DNA of 64,000 nucleotides from contig CM030940.1 in assembly GCA_018136815.1 (NCBI GenBank), positions 4,487,698 through 4,551,697 of the forward strand, written 5' to 3'. The translations under genes were made by a program, and so were the position numbers. Shown piece after piece: positions 21,402-30,422 of the stretch (within the stretch, counting starts at the first letter, position 1; each line of letters starts with the position of its first letter). Below the pieces are notes generated by a model. The model was given only the letters and a program-made list of their open reading frames with translations, ran no database searches and was not told where the DNA came from. This DNA is from Isochrysis galbana. Its lineage: Eukaryota > Haptophyta > Isochrysidales > Isochrysidaceae.

Positions 21402-22053
21402 CATGGATGGCAATCCGCTATACATAGTGCAACCTACTGGCTTTGAGGACCCTAACTTCGCCGCCTGCCTATTGCTTGCCCCACTTGAAGGAACCAAGCA
21501 AGCCGGATACCAATACATGATCACAAACACAGCAACCCTAACTAAAGCAGGCTTCAAACAATCCACCGTCGAACCAAATTTCTTCAAACGATCATACGAG
21601 GATGGCTCCACTATCTACCTGGCACTTTATGTTGACAACATGTTGATCCGATTCCCAAAGGGCAAGAAGGAATTAGTCGATTCTTTTATCTCTCAGTACT
21701 CAAAACGATTCAATGTGAGCATTGTGGGTGAACCATACCGATTTCTAGGCTTCGAAATTGATCGACACCGAGCCGATCGCCGCATGACCCTTCGCCAAAC
21801 AAAGTACATAGAGGAGATTGCTGCGACATTCTTGAGTGAACGAACAACAAAGCCGTTCACCACCCCGATATGTTCTTCTAGAATTGATGAATTTCACAAG
21901 TTATCTGGGGCGAGCTCTGACCTTGACAGGTCTCGAATGCGATCAAAATCCTATCTCCAACTTATGGGCTCATTGCTGTTTGTCACAATAGGGTCACAAT
22001 AACACGTCCCGATATCTCCTTCCACGTCTCCTTCCTTTGTCAATTCATGCAAG
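21402..22053 (+). mobile_element. Ty1/copia RT fragment with altered active site
   Basis: The frame starting MDGNPLYIVQPTGFEDPNF carries copia-type RT landmarks: the QPxGF stretch, EGTKQAGYQY (copia GLKQAxRxWY region), ALYVDNMLI at the catalytic YVDD position, and YRFLGFEIDR. The second catalytic Asp is Asn here, which should inactivate polymerisation. An 11-bp insertion at about 21991-22001 shifts the frame before TRPDISFHVSFLCQF. The copy is 5'-truncated and interrupted by a LINE. Confidence 0.85.
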
Positions 22054-22931
22054 ACCTAGAGACTCCTATTTGCATTTCAAGCATGTCCTACATAGAAGGA
22101 TAGCTACGGCGAACCGTTTTGCTGACGATCCAACATGCCGCTTTTGCGGCATAGCCCCTGAGAGTTCCACTCACCTGGCCTCATGTATCGCGACGGAGCC
22201 CGTCTTCGAATTCATAGAAGGACTTCTGGGGATTAGCCTTAGGCCGGGATCCGAAACAGCCCAACGTCTTTTCTGTTATCAGGTGGATAGACCGCACCCC
22301 TCCTCAGGATACTTAGGTATCCTGGCGTGGAGGTACATCCTAACCGACTTCTACAACATCCAGTATGGCAACTCGGACGGCAGGTCCGTTAAGTCGATTT
22401 TAAGAGCGACACTTACGAGATACCACCTGCTAGTAACGGCGAAAGTCGGTTTCTTTCAGAGGCTAAAAAAACAACGAGAGAATATGGGGTTACACGCCCC
22501 GAGCAACAAACATATTAAGAAGATGGTAAGCCCGCTGTACACGGTGGACAAGGATTTCAACATAGGAACATCGGAGGACCTCCTACAAGCGGCAAGGGGT
22601 CTGGACCTACGACACATCACCTAAAGTAGCTTAACCTCTTAGTCGGAATCACAGCGCTTATTAAAGAGGAGCCTAAGAGATTTAAATGAGGATAACCTGA
22701 GCAAACACCGACACAAAGGACGAACCACAGTCTCCCGCCCCCTTCTCTCCAACTCCTGGCCGAAGCAGCGCGCGCGGCCTCCCCGGAACCAGCTTCTCCA
22801 AAAATGAGGGAACTGGGAAAGGGGAAGGGGGTTGTTAGGGGTTAAGGTCGGGTAGTAGGGAGGTACACTAGCACACTGCCTCACGCCGCACACGTAGCGG
22901 GGAATTTTAAGAAGATTGAAGATTTTTTTTC
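22054..22931 (+). mobile_element. 5'-truncated LINE inserted in the copia element
   Basis: ORF2 tail (PRDSYLHFKHVLHRRIATANR, finger CRFCGIAPESSTH, ending DLRHIT at 22624) plus a 3' UTR ending GAAGATTTTTTTT at about 22931. Copia sequence lies on both sides, so the LINE inserted into it. The copia RNase H middle is missing, so the insertion came with a deletion or the target was already deleted. Confidence 0.85.
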
Positions 22932-22937
22932 CATTAA

Positions 22938-23126
22938 AAGAACCCGGGTGTAACCGCTCGCACTCGGCACTATGCTCGTTGGCTGCTTTATGCTCGTGAA
23001 CAATTTCTTCATCGTATCTCTATGCCGCATTGGATTTCAACATCAGCGATGACTGCTGATATCTTCACTAAATGCCTGGACAAGACTACCTTCCTCCGTC
23101 ATCGCGCTTCCCTTCTCAATGAATAA
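22938..23126 (+). mobile_element. Ty1/copia RNase H C-terminal fragment
   Basis: Sixty-two residues in frame, starting KNPGVTARTRHYARWLLYAR, contain MTADIFTKCLDKTTFLRHR (copia DIxTKxL motif) and end LLNE at a stop. This is the 3' part of the copia ORF beyond the nested LINE. Confidence 0.8.
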
Positions 23127-23402
23127 TGCTAACAGATTCCACGGTTCAGCGATTATTTGTATCGCTGTGGGGGAGTGTCTGAGTTGAGATTTCTATTGTA
23201 GACGTGTCAGTTCTAGTACCGGTGTGGCAACGTCGTCAAGGACCCCGACGCTAGAGTGCGCTAGCCGAACGATGTTACCTCTCGTCTACACCACGTTGCT
23301 ATCTATCACTGGGCCCCCTTGGTATGGGGCCAAACATCCCCCCTCTAGCGTCAGCGGCCCCCCTTGAAACGCCTCCTCTGCCATCAGCTCGCCGCAAGCC
23401 GC

Positions 23403-24440
23403 ATGCCGAGCGACTTCCGCCCTGGTGGCCCTGGCCCGGAATCGTTCTTCCTCTCGGCGCTCGCAGCGGCACCCCGCGGCACACGCAGCATCGTAATGGA
23501 CGTCGGCGCCAACGCGGGCGACTGGAGCGTACGTTGGGCGAGCGCGATTGCTGAGGCTCGCTCGCGTGGACAGACGCTCGAGTTGTACCTCTTCGAGCCT
23601 CAGCCAGTCTTTCGTCACTCATTAGCAAAGCTCGCACAGCGCATCAACGCCACATTCCTCCCGCTTGCAGTCGGCAGGCACGCAGGAAGGATACGAATGG
23701 TCGGCAGGGCCCAATCAGTCACCGCGCGCACGGTGGAGGTGAAGTCGAACGAGAAGCCAACATCGGACATAGTGCCCATGATCGATTTTGGGGCGTGGAT
23801 GCGTGATAAATTGGCCGGTCGTCAAACGCTCAGCTTCATGAAGCTCGACATCGAAGGCACCGAGTACGTGCTGCTTCCGTGGCTTCTCACGCAGGCGCGT
23901 GAGACGTTGTGCTTGCTGCACTCCATGATCATTGAGTGGCACCTCAAGTTCACCTTCCCACACAAGCGGCTCCAAGCACTCGGCCTGGAACTCTCGTTCC
24001 TCTCACAGTTGCGCAATGGCTGCCCGACACGTGCTCCTATTGCTGTGTATAACGAGGTCTTGGCCGCAAATCAATATGGGCTGCCCGTTCCTGGGCTACT
24101 GGAGACGGCACTGATGCATACTCCTTGGCACGGCCAACATGGCAGAAATGCCCGTAACCGGCTGATGGAGAGCAATATAGAGCTAGCCCGGATGGCTGCA
24201 CATGCGCAAAAGGTTACCCGAGAGGATGCCCAACGACGGTGCGCTTCACGGCGCGTGGCTTGTCGATCTAATGTGGCGTTCGGCGAGGATCCGTGTGTAC
24301 TTGACCGCATCTCCTGCGACGCACAGCTCTCCAATACCACGTACAAGCGCGCAGTTCGGTACCCCGTGAATGCAACCGGGCTCGGAGACTGTGCTGCGGG
24401 CATCGATTCGCCGCCTTGGCGAGAGCATGTCTTAGATTAA
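23403..24440 (+). CDS. FkbM-family SAM-dependent methyltransferase
   Basis: About 345 residues from ATG 23403; the frame stays open upstream to 23364 but without an ATG. Motif I of class I methyltransferases is clear (IVMDVGANAGDWSV), followed by LYLFEPQP (acidic SAM-ribose loop) and the FkbM-typical FMKLDIEGTEYVLLPWLL. The C-terminal third (Cys-rich, with RRCASRRVACRSN) has no match that I recognise. FkbM proteins generally O-methylate sugars or polyketides; the substrate here cannot be told. There is no signal peptide on this start and no visible intron. It sits just after a copia remnant. Confidence 0.8.
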   Translation: MPSDFRPGGPGPESFFLSALAAAPRGTRSIVMDVGANAGDWSVRWASAIAEARSRGQTLELYLFEPQPVFRHSLAKLAQRINATFLPLAVGRHAGRIRMVGRAQSVTARTVEVKSNEKPTSDIVPMIDFGAWMRDKLAGRQTLSFMKLDIEGTEYVLLPWLLTQARETLCLLHSMIIEWHLKFTFPHKRLQALGLELSFLSQLRNGCPTRAPIAVYNEVLAANQYGLPVPGLLETALMHTPWHGQHGRNARNRLMESNIELARMAAHAQKVTREDAQRRCASRRVACRSNVAFGEDPCVLDRISCDAQLSNTTYKRAVRYPVNATGLGDCAAGIDSPPWREHVLD

Positions 24441-24810
24441 GGGGCGTCAATTGAACTGTCCAACCCAAGATTTTTATTGGCCGCAGGTAGAAACTTCTCA
24501 GGATTCCGGTGTTCACTTGCTAACACGGTGCACGTGTCCCTACTCGCAACTGTGGGCTTATGACTTATGGGCACATAACAGGTGCACGGGAGGTGCCGGC
24601 CCAACTGTGGCCGAAGAGTGAGAGAGAGTAGAAGGAGCGAGTGAGAGAGCGGGATATGAGGCCAGCCACTTACGGGAATTTTATATTCACGTTTACGTGG
24701 CAAAGTCCCGAACTACGAACTACGAACTACGTACGGGAGTCACGCGGTGCCGGAAAAAAACTCTTAAAGATGCCTACTAGCTGTTGCTACTAGGCCACTT
24801 CCCCTCTTCC
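24441..24810. other. 3' flank of the methyltransferase gene, no gene seen
   Basis: Contains a short direct repeat of GAACTAC (about 24711-24728) and an A-run followed by CTCTTAAAGATGCC. No coding sequence recognised. Confidence 0.4.
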
Positions 24811-25139
24811 TCAACTATCGTTAAACGAAAGGGTAATGGAGCGCGCGCCGCTACCCTCCTAGGTCGTTTGCCTTCATTTGGTACCCCTCGTTTCCAAAGA
24901 CGCGATGCGGGGCCCCGCTCCCGGCACAAAAAAATATCTAAAAATGGAAGGGCGCCTGATGATATAGTACTCAAGCGAATGGAATGGATCAAAACAAAGA
25001 TGGACGAGAACTTTAAAAAAATCATAGGTTATGGCGGAAGCATTGGACAGCATCAGATATTTGGCGAAGACCCCCGATACCACCACAAGGAATCGTTGAA
25101 TTCATTTGCTGCCCCTCGTGGACAGCCGGATTGGCGCTG
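24811..25139 (+). mobile_element. LINE 5' end fragment with broken ORF1
   Basis: A degenerate CTATCGTTAAACGA motif precedes ATG 24836, which opens MERAPLPS and meets a stop at once. The following 70 bases (24862-24935) match, inverted, 63421-63495. A downstream frame ends LNSFAAPRGQPDWR before a stop at 25137-25139. No RT. Confidence 0.45.
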
Positions 25140-25160
25140 AGGGGGTGAAGGCCGTGATAA

Positions 25161-25501
25161 TCAATCAGTCATCAGATCTGCAGGTACCACTACGACACGT
25201 GTATTCACCACAGCACTCTGAGTTATTTTGGCACACCGACCCTGGTTCGCGGCATGGCGTATGAACATGTTATCCCAGTTTTGCTCGTGATCGTTTTCAA
25301 GAAGCATCCAGACTTGAAACCCGTCGTTCGGATAGAATTCCCACTGGATGTCATTGTGGATCTGGGGAAAGTACGCGCCCTCTTTGGACAGCACAAGAGA
25401 GTGCAACCTCAGGTTTGGTTGTTTTTTGGGCAAGTGCCCCCATGTGGACGGTATAAGTTGTACTTGCAGGATTCCCTCGCCGGAGTGGGCGGCTTCGAGC
25501 C
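25161..25501 (-). CDS. PhyH-like 2-oxoglutarate/Fe(II) dioxygenase, last exon (partial)
   Basis: The minus strand is open from an acceptor-like CCGCAG (exon start 25501) to a stop at 25161. Core: GEGILQVQLIPSTWGHLPKK, then PQIHNDIQWEFYPNDGFQVW, MLLENDHEQNWDNMFI. The HND triplet in this setting suits the HxD iron-binding motif of phytanoyl-CoA dioxygenase-like enzymes; the second His and the 2-oxoglutarate Arg are not certain. The N-terminal exons lie across the assembly gap or are lost. Substrate unknown. Alternatively it is another jelly-roll oxygenase. Confidence 0.45.
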
Positions 25502-25558
25502 CTGCGGAATGATGCGTTTTGGGCGCGCCCCCGCGTTTCCCCGCCCGGGTGCATATGA

Positions 25559-25658
25559 NNNNNNNNNNNNNNNNNNNNNNNNNNNNNNNNNNNNNNNNNN
25601 NNNNNNNNNNNNNNNNNNNNNNNNNNNNNNNNNNNNNNNNNNNNNNNNNNNNNNNNNN
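25559..25658. other. Assembly gap (100 N)
   Basis: Exactly 100 unknown bases, a conventional placeholder length, so true size is unknown. It removes the 5' parts of two genes that point away from it. Confidence 1.
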
Positions 25659-26592
25659 GACACGCCTCTCGATAGTGCTGCTGGGGGGCCGTTTGTGCAT
25701 TGCTTTCCTGTTTTGTTACGTTGGCCTTTCCGAATTACATCGGCTGCTCTTTCAGCCTTTCACCCCATACTTGCCAGGAGACGGCCATGACGTCATTTGG
25801 CCCAAGGTGAGCGCATAGCGCTACACGCGCATTGGACGACACATAGCTCTCCGCCATGGACAATTAAATGTGTCCAACGGCGATGTCATAGCGCTGTACT
25901 GCATAGCTCGAGGTTTCACGTTGTCCGTTCAATCTTGTGGCTCATGCCGTCCCCATCCTCCCCACCCACGTATTATACACTCTCTGCTGGTGCGGATAAG
26001 GCCGTGGAGCTGTTGTTGGCAATGCCATTCACATTCGGCTTTCGGATGGACACTGTCACGAAGCTCCTTGCCGTTTCGCTCGTCACGGAGGCAAGCACGC
26101 TGGAACCCTAGCGGAATGCATGCGAGCTCCTTGCGTCCACTTTGGCTCCCTAGTCACACACGCGGCCACGCTTGCCCTCTAGCATGGACGACTCGGGAGC
26201 GCTCACAACACCACCCTACTTTGGTTGATGCAAGGCCTTCTATGCATGGTCGTGGTGGCGGCTTCAAGGGGATGCAAACGTCTTCTCGCAGGTGAGCAAT
26301 CAGCCAAGTGCACACTGGCGGACTCTTCAACTCATATATTTCTTGTTGATCTCTATGGCCTGGAGATCTGCTTGGATCTCCAACTTGCACACTAGCTTGA
26401 TACTTCCTCGTATGTTCCCTTCCTAAGTCAACGCAACGGGCTCCCTTACCGATTCCTCCACAGAAGCGTCGCGCCTTGCACTATCGCGAGCACTTCATGA
26501 CCAACATGGCGACAGCAGGCGGGCTGCTATTGCTCGTCAAGCTTGGCGGCGGCCGGTACACCGTAGACGAACTGGTAAAAAAGCAAGATTGA
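25659..26592 (+). CDS. SURF4/Erv29-like ER membrane protein, 5' end missing
   Basis: Four exons can be read: <25659-25806 (ends DGHDVIWPK), 26001-26090 (AVELLLAMPFTFGFRMD to SLVTE), 26235-26291 (AFYAWSWWRLQGDANVFSQ) and 26464-26592 (KRRALHYREHFMTNMATAGG to VDELVKKQD and stop). All junctions are phase 0. The second intron would use a GC donor (GAG|GCAAGC). At least two hydrophobic segments are visible (CIAFLFCYVGLSEL and the C-terminal GGLLLLV). The C-terminus GGLLLLVKLGGGRYTVDE is like the end of SURF4, an ER cargo receptor of COPII traffic; plain DoxX-like proteins are an alternative. The lysine near the C-terminus could act in ER retrieval. The N-terminus lies in the gap. Confidence 0.6.
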
Positions 26593-27150
26593 TGGTTGCT
26601 CTTTTCATGAAGGTAGCAAGATATTCAATCCCTTCGGATGACTTTTCATCGTCATTGAACTCGAGTTTTGCTTCCCTCTTGACAGTGAATTGTGGCCATT
26701 TCCGATCCTCCGAAGCGCAACTTAGACTCAAACATGATGCAGGATCTGAAGCGCAAAACATCAAGGCACCTATGTTGCCTGGGTGGCATTGAACACATGT
26801 GATCGAGAGGGCAAGAGGATGGACAGAAACGAAAGATTGGCCGTGGAGATGGTAAGATTGGCAGTCAAGATGGTTGGGGCCATGGCACTATCATTGTGAG
26901 CGAATGGCTGTCGTGGTGCTGCCCCCCGCTTTTCAGGTTGTCGTGTTCGAGGGGATGATGATGCATATGCCCCTTTCTTTTCACGTAGAGTTTCCTCAGT
27001 AGTGGCGAGGCGTGATGAATGGGAGCTTGGAGGCAGCCAGTTTCAACGGGGAGTGGAGTTTGGGGAGGGGCGCCCAATAACCGGTGACCTCGTGTCTCCC
27101 CATCCAATCACCGTGACACCTTCCATGGACCATGGACCCCCCGTTGCGGG
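26593..27150. other. Intergenic, no gene recognised
   Basis: Only short frames. The right end (27150-27200) leads into an LTR-like promoter region with CTATTTATAGAGTG. Confidence 0.4.
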
Positions 27151-27390
27151 TAGGAGGAGCGTCTCCATGCCATGCGACGACACGCACTATTTATAGAGTG
27201 TGTCTTCCCCTTCCGAGCCCCCCCCGCTCCCCTCTCTCCCTCTTCCCTTCGCCCCGCGCGCACCGCTCCAGCTCGGATCCCTTCCTTCCCTTTCCCTACG
27301 TCTCATGCGACCCCAGTGGTTCTCTTGTTTCCTTAGCCAGCGAGGTCCGGAGTCTCCCGCGCTCGTCGCTCTCTTCGCCCTGCCAGCGAT
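27150..27390 (+). repeat. LTR-like region with TATA box, related to 52545-52770
   Basis: CGCACTATTTATAGAGTGTG resembles a TATA box and is followed by a C/T-rich leader. The order GGAGCGTCTCC, TAGAGNGTGTCT, ATGCNACCCCAGT, CGAGGNNCGGAGTC is shared with 52585-52755, so these are two copies of one element, probably LTR or promoter DNA. Confidence 0.5.
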
Positions 27391-27469
27391 ATTTGGGCCA
27401 GCGCATGAATATTTCTTGGATAATTTTGAGGGATATTTGGGCGAGAATTTGTGGATATCCTGGCCTACC

Positions 27470-27612
27470 CCTACCGAGACGCCTCATCAGCGAAGCCACG
27501 CACCTCCTCACCTCCTCCAACTGCCACCTGACGGATCCGAGGTTACCACTACCTCAGATGGGAACAGAGGGGACGGAAGGGAAGCGGCGAGAGGCGCGGC
27601 GGAAGTTGGGGT
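27470..27612. mobile_element. Mosaic of LINE RT scrap and antisense gag-like scrap
   Basis: 27470-27510 encodes PRRLISEATHL (as in the LINE RT at 40510). It is joined to 27535-27612, which matches, in the same orientation, 2156-2233, the antisense part of the gag-like module. Confidence 0.65.
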
Positions 27613-28309
27613 CCCCTCATCGCGGCTTGATGCGCAGCCGTACCTACGTGGGTATCGCCGGTGCGATGGCGATGCAGTGGATGCCCGTCGTTTTGGACTA
27701 TTGCCGCCGTACTCCTTCTCGTCCGGCCACGTCCGCCGCCTCCCTCCTATCTCAAGCGCGCGATCGACAATCCAGCCAAGTGGCTCAAGTTGGTCCCAGT
27801 TCCAGTTCAGGGCCTTCGAATGTTTCGAGTGTCGCCGCGATTGATAGGGAGTGGCGGCCATGGCTAGGGTCGCCCCGCTCGTCGTTGTTACCCGTCCGTC
27901 CCGCTCGGATGATTCGCAAGGTCCGCAACCGATGGCGTGTATGGACGGCGGTGCGCGGTGCGCACGGCTCGATCTCGTATGCCTGGCTGCCATTGTCTCC
28001 ATCGCTGGCTTCGGCTCTCGATGCGGAGGTCCGCCTTCACTCGTCCGCAGTGGGGGAGGAGCCGTTGCCGATCCTTGCTCCCTCTCCCTCTCCCTCGTCC
28101 TCGTCGCCGTTTGTGCCGATGCCTCCTCTCTTGGAGACGTGTGCCTCCGTTTCCTTTCCGGACACGCTTACTCCAGAGGGTTGGCATGCCGCCTTGCGTC
28201 TAACCTGGTCAGGCCTGGAACGCCTTGCTCTGCTTCCGACGCCGCCATCTCGCCTAGGCTTGGGTGCCTTGCCGGACTTGCACCCGCCGCTGCCTCCGCT
28301 CGACATCCG

Positions 28310-29251
28310 TTCGCTTCTGCGTCGACTATCGCGACACGAACTCGAAGCTTCGTATCTCGGACAGCCCTCTACCGCTCACCGTCGAAGCTATCGATCGTCT
28401 ATCCCGAGGCCAAGGTTCTCGAGATTCTCTCTTTCTCTGCTTGCTCGATCTCGCCTCCGGCTTCTGGTGTCTGCCCATCAAGGAGGAGGACAAACCCATC
28501 ACGGCGTTCTGCACCCACCGCCAGAAGTACGAGTTCAATTACCTCCCGTTCGGCGTCCAATCCGGCCCTTCCTACATGTGTCGTCTCATGGACGCGGTGC
28601 TCCAAGGCCTCGCATGGGAAATTTGCATGCCGTACCTGGACGACATCGGGATTTGGTCGACAGGTACAGGCAACACGCTCGAAGAACGCATCGACGCCTC
28701 ATTCGAGCAAATGCTTCACCGTCTCGATCTCGTCCTCGAGCGCCTCCGGTGGGCCGGTCTCTCGTGTAAGGCCTCCAAGTGCATCTTGTTCGCTATCAAG
28801 GGCGAGTACCTTGGGCACGTCGTTTCTCGTCGTGGTCTCGAGATGGACCCCAAGAAAGTCGAGGCGGTACGCTCGATTGATCCACGTCACATCAATTCGC
28901 TCGAAAAGGTCCGCTCGTTTCTCGGTCTTTGCTCGTACTACCGTCGGTTCATCAAGGGTTTCGCGCACGTCGCGGCACCTCTCACCGACCTTACTCGTAC
29001 GGGCGTCGATGTGGCTACCGTCTCTCAGTCACCTGAGTGTCAGACAGCGATCCGTCGCCTCATCGAGCTCATCACGTCTGCTCCAGTGTTGGCGGCGCCT
29101 CGTCACGACAAAGAGTTCATCGTCAAAACGGACGCGGCCAGTACCCTGGGTATTGGTGGTATTCTGTCGCAAGTCGACGATCATGGGCACGAGCATGTCG
29201 TCGCGTATTACGGTCGCCGCCTCACCGCCGCGGAGCGTCATTGGACCACCA
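28310..29251 (+). mobile_element. Ty3/gypsy RT-RNase H fragment
   Basis: The frame carries RFCVDYRDTNSK, LLDLASGFWCLPIKEEDKPITAF, FGVQSGPSYMCRLMD, then the catalytic YLDDIGIWS (YxDD), GEYLGHVVSRRGLEMDPKKV and SFLGLCSYYRRFIKGFA. An RNase H start follows (VKTDAASTLGIGGIL with its Asp, then VVAYYGRRLTAAERHWTT). It stops abruptly at about 29251 and continues into unrelated leader DNA, so integrase is absent. Upstream, 27620-28309 is open but without recognisable protease; Ser/Pro-rich. Confidence 0.9.
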
Positions 29252-29399
29252 TGCCCCTCGTTTCCGTTATGGTGCGATTCCCGTTCCAGACAAGATCGTC
29301 GACAGATCGCCCTTTGATCGTCGTCCGTCGTTGTCTGATCGGAGTGTTTGGGTTTGATTTCAGTCGAGTTATGTGAGAAAGTCGTGGGGCGAGAGTCGG

Positions 29400-29690
29400 G
29401 GTGTTTTCCTGGGTGTCTTTGTCCGTCGGCCTGTCGCCAGTCGTCATCCGTCGTCGCTCTCGCTCTCGTCGCTCTCGCTCTCGTAACACTCAGACCCTAC
29501 AATCCCTCCTCACCTCGCCAGCCCCTGCCACCACAGCCCTCCTCTCACTCACCCTCGCCTTTCGCCGCTCGTTCCATGTCGCTTTCGCCGCCGTCCTCGC
29601 CCTCGCTCAAGCCCGCCTGCCCGCCTTCCTCTGCTGACGGGCTTCAGCCCGTCAGCACCTCTGAAGTGGCCTCCCTCGCCGCGCCTGCCG
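29400..29690 (+). mobile_element. Retroelement leader and gag-like N-terminal module, copy b
   Basis: A leader with CGCTCTCGCTCTCG units precedes ATG 29576. The frame starts MSLSPPSSPSLKPACPPSS, a diverged member of the MSAPSSRSPSPKP family. Closely matched by 58040-58292. A perfect hairpin at 29633-29656 lies in both copies. Confidence 0.6.
29633..29656. repeat. Perfect 11-bp stem hairpin in the gag-like copy
   Basis: GCTGACGGGCT and AGCCCGTCAGC flank a 2-nt loop. The same hairpin is at 58268-58291; the sequences of the two copies diverge just after it. Confidence 0.85.
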
Positions 29691-30042
29691 CCGGCTTTGC
29701 CCCTTCCTCATTGCCCTCAGGCCCCATGGGCCACTCCAATTCGTCATTGCGCCGCTCTACATTTGTGAGAATCTGTGAGTGTGAGTCGCGCGTTCGTTGC
29801 TCGTCCCCCTGCGCTTTCTGCAGCTCTCCTGTGACCTTATGCCGCGTTGCCAGCGGGAACATCCCTGTGGCCATTGCTGCTTTGGCTCCGACGCTGTTCG
29901 CTCGGCAGTACGCTGCAGCCTTCCGGACGTCATCGAGCGCGGCTGCGCGGTTTCTGGCGCGGAGATCGCGGGCCTGGATAGTATAGTGCCCAGGGGCCGG
30001 CTTAGGCTTCCTCTGGGGCTTGGGGATGGCTCTGGGAGCCAT
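29644..30042 (-). CDS. Small ORF, possible transposase N-terminus (HTH-like)
   Basis: ATG 30042 opens a 132-residue frame: MAPRAIPKPQRKPKPAPGHY, then a predicted helical stretch NRAAALDDVRKAAAYCRANS and later SQILTNVERRNDELEWPMG. The helical segment followed by an LTNxERR-ELEW pattern recalls the psq-type HTH and linker at the start of pogo/Tigger-like DDE transposases, but no DDE domain follows. The last third overlaps the gag-like module on the other strand. It is probably a transposon scrap. Confidence 0.3.
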   Translation of the reverse strand: MAPRAIPKPQRKPKPAPGHYTIQARDLRARNRAAALDDVRKAAAYCRANSVGAKAAMATGMFPLATRHKVTGELQKAQGDEQRTRDSHSQILTNVERRNDELEWPMGPEGNEEGAKPAAGAAREATSEVLTG

Positions 30043-30422
30043 GGGAAGGGGGGGGGCCGCTCTGCGAAGCGGGCCGCTCTGCGAAGCGCAAGCCTCTACA
30101 ATTTCAAACGAGGCCCAAGGTAGCCAAGGTGAGGAAATACCGGGGGGAGGACAAAGAAGGTGCTATGAGTTGGCTACTACCCCCGGAGTAGCCCCCCCTC
30201 TCTCTTGCGGCGAGAGAGAGTATGTTGATATTCCCTCTCTCTCGCCCCCACTCTCTTCCCTCCTCTCTCCTCTCTCCCCCTCTCCCCCCCTCTCCCCCCC
30301 TCTGTCCCTTCCCTCCTCCCCTCTCTTTCCTTGCGCAGAGTGTCAGCAGGCGGAAGGGGAAGAGGAGGGTGGAGGAGGCGCGAGGGGGGGCTGGCCCAGC
30401 CGGCTGGCCGCCGCCTGCTGGG

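Noticed and set aside
29644-29690. Helitron end at the 29633 hairpin
   Set aside because: No CTRR terminus at the right distance and no Rep/helicase sequence; kept only as an open question.
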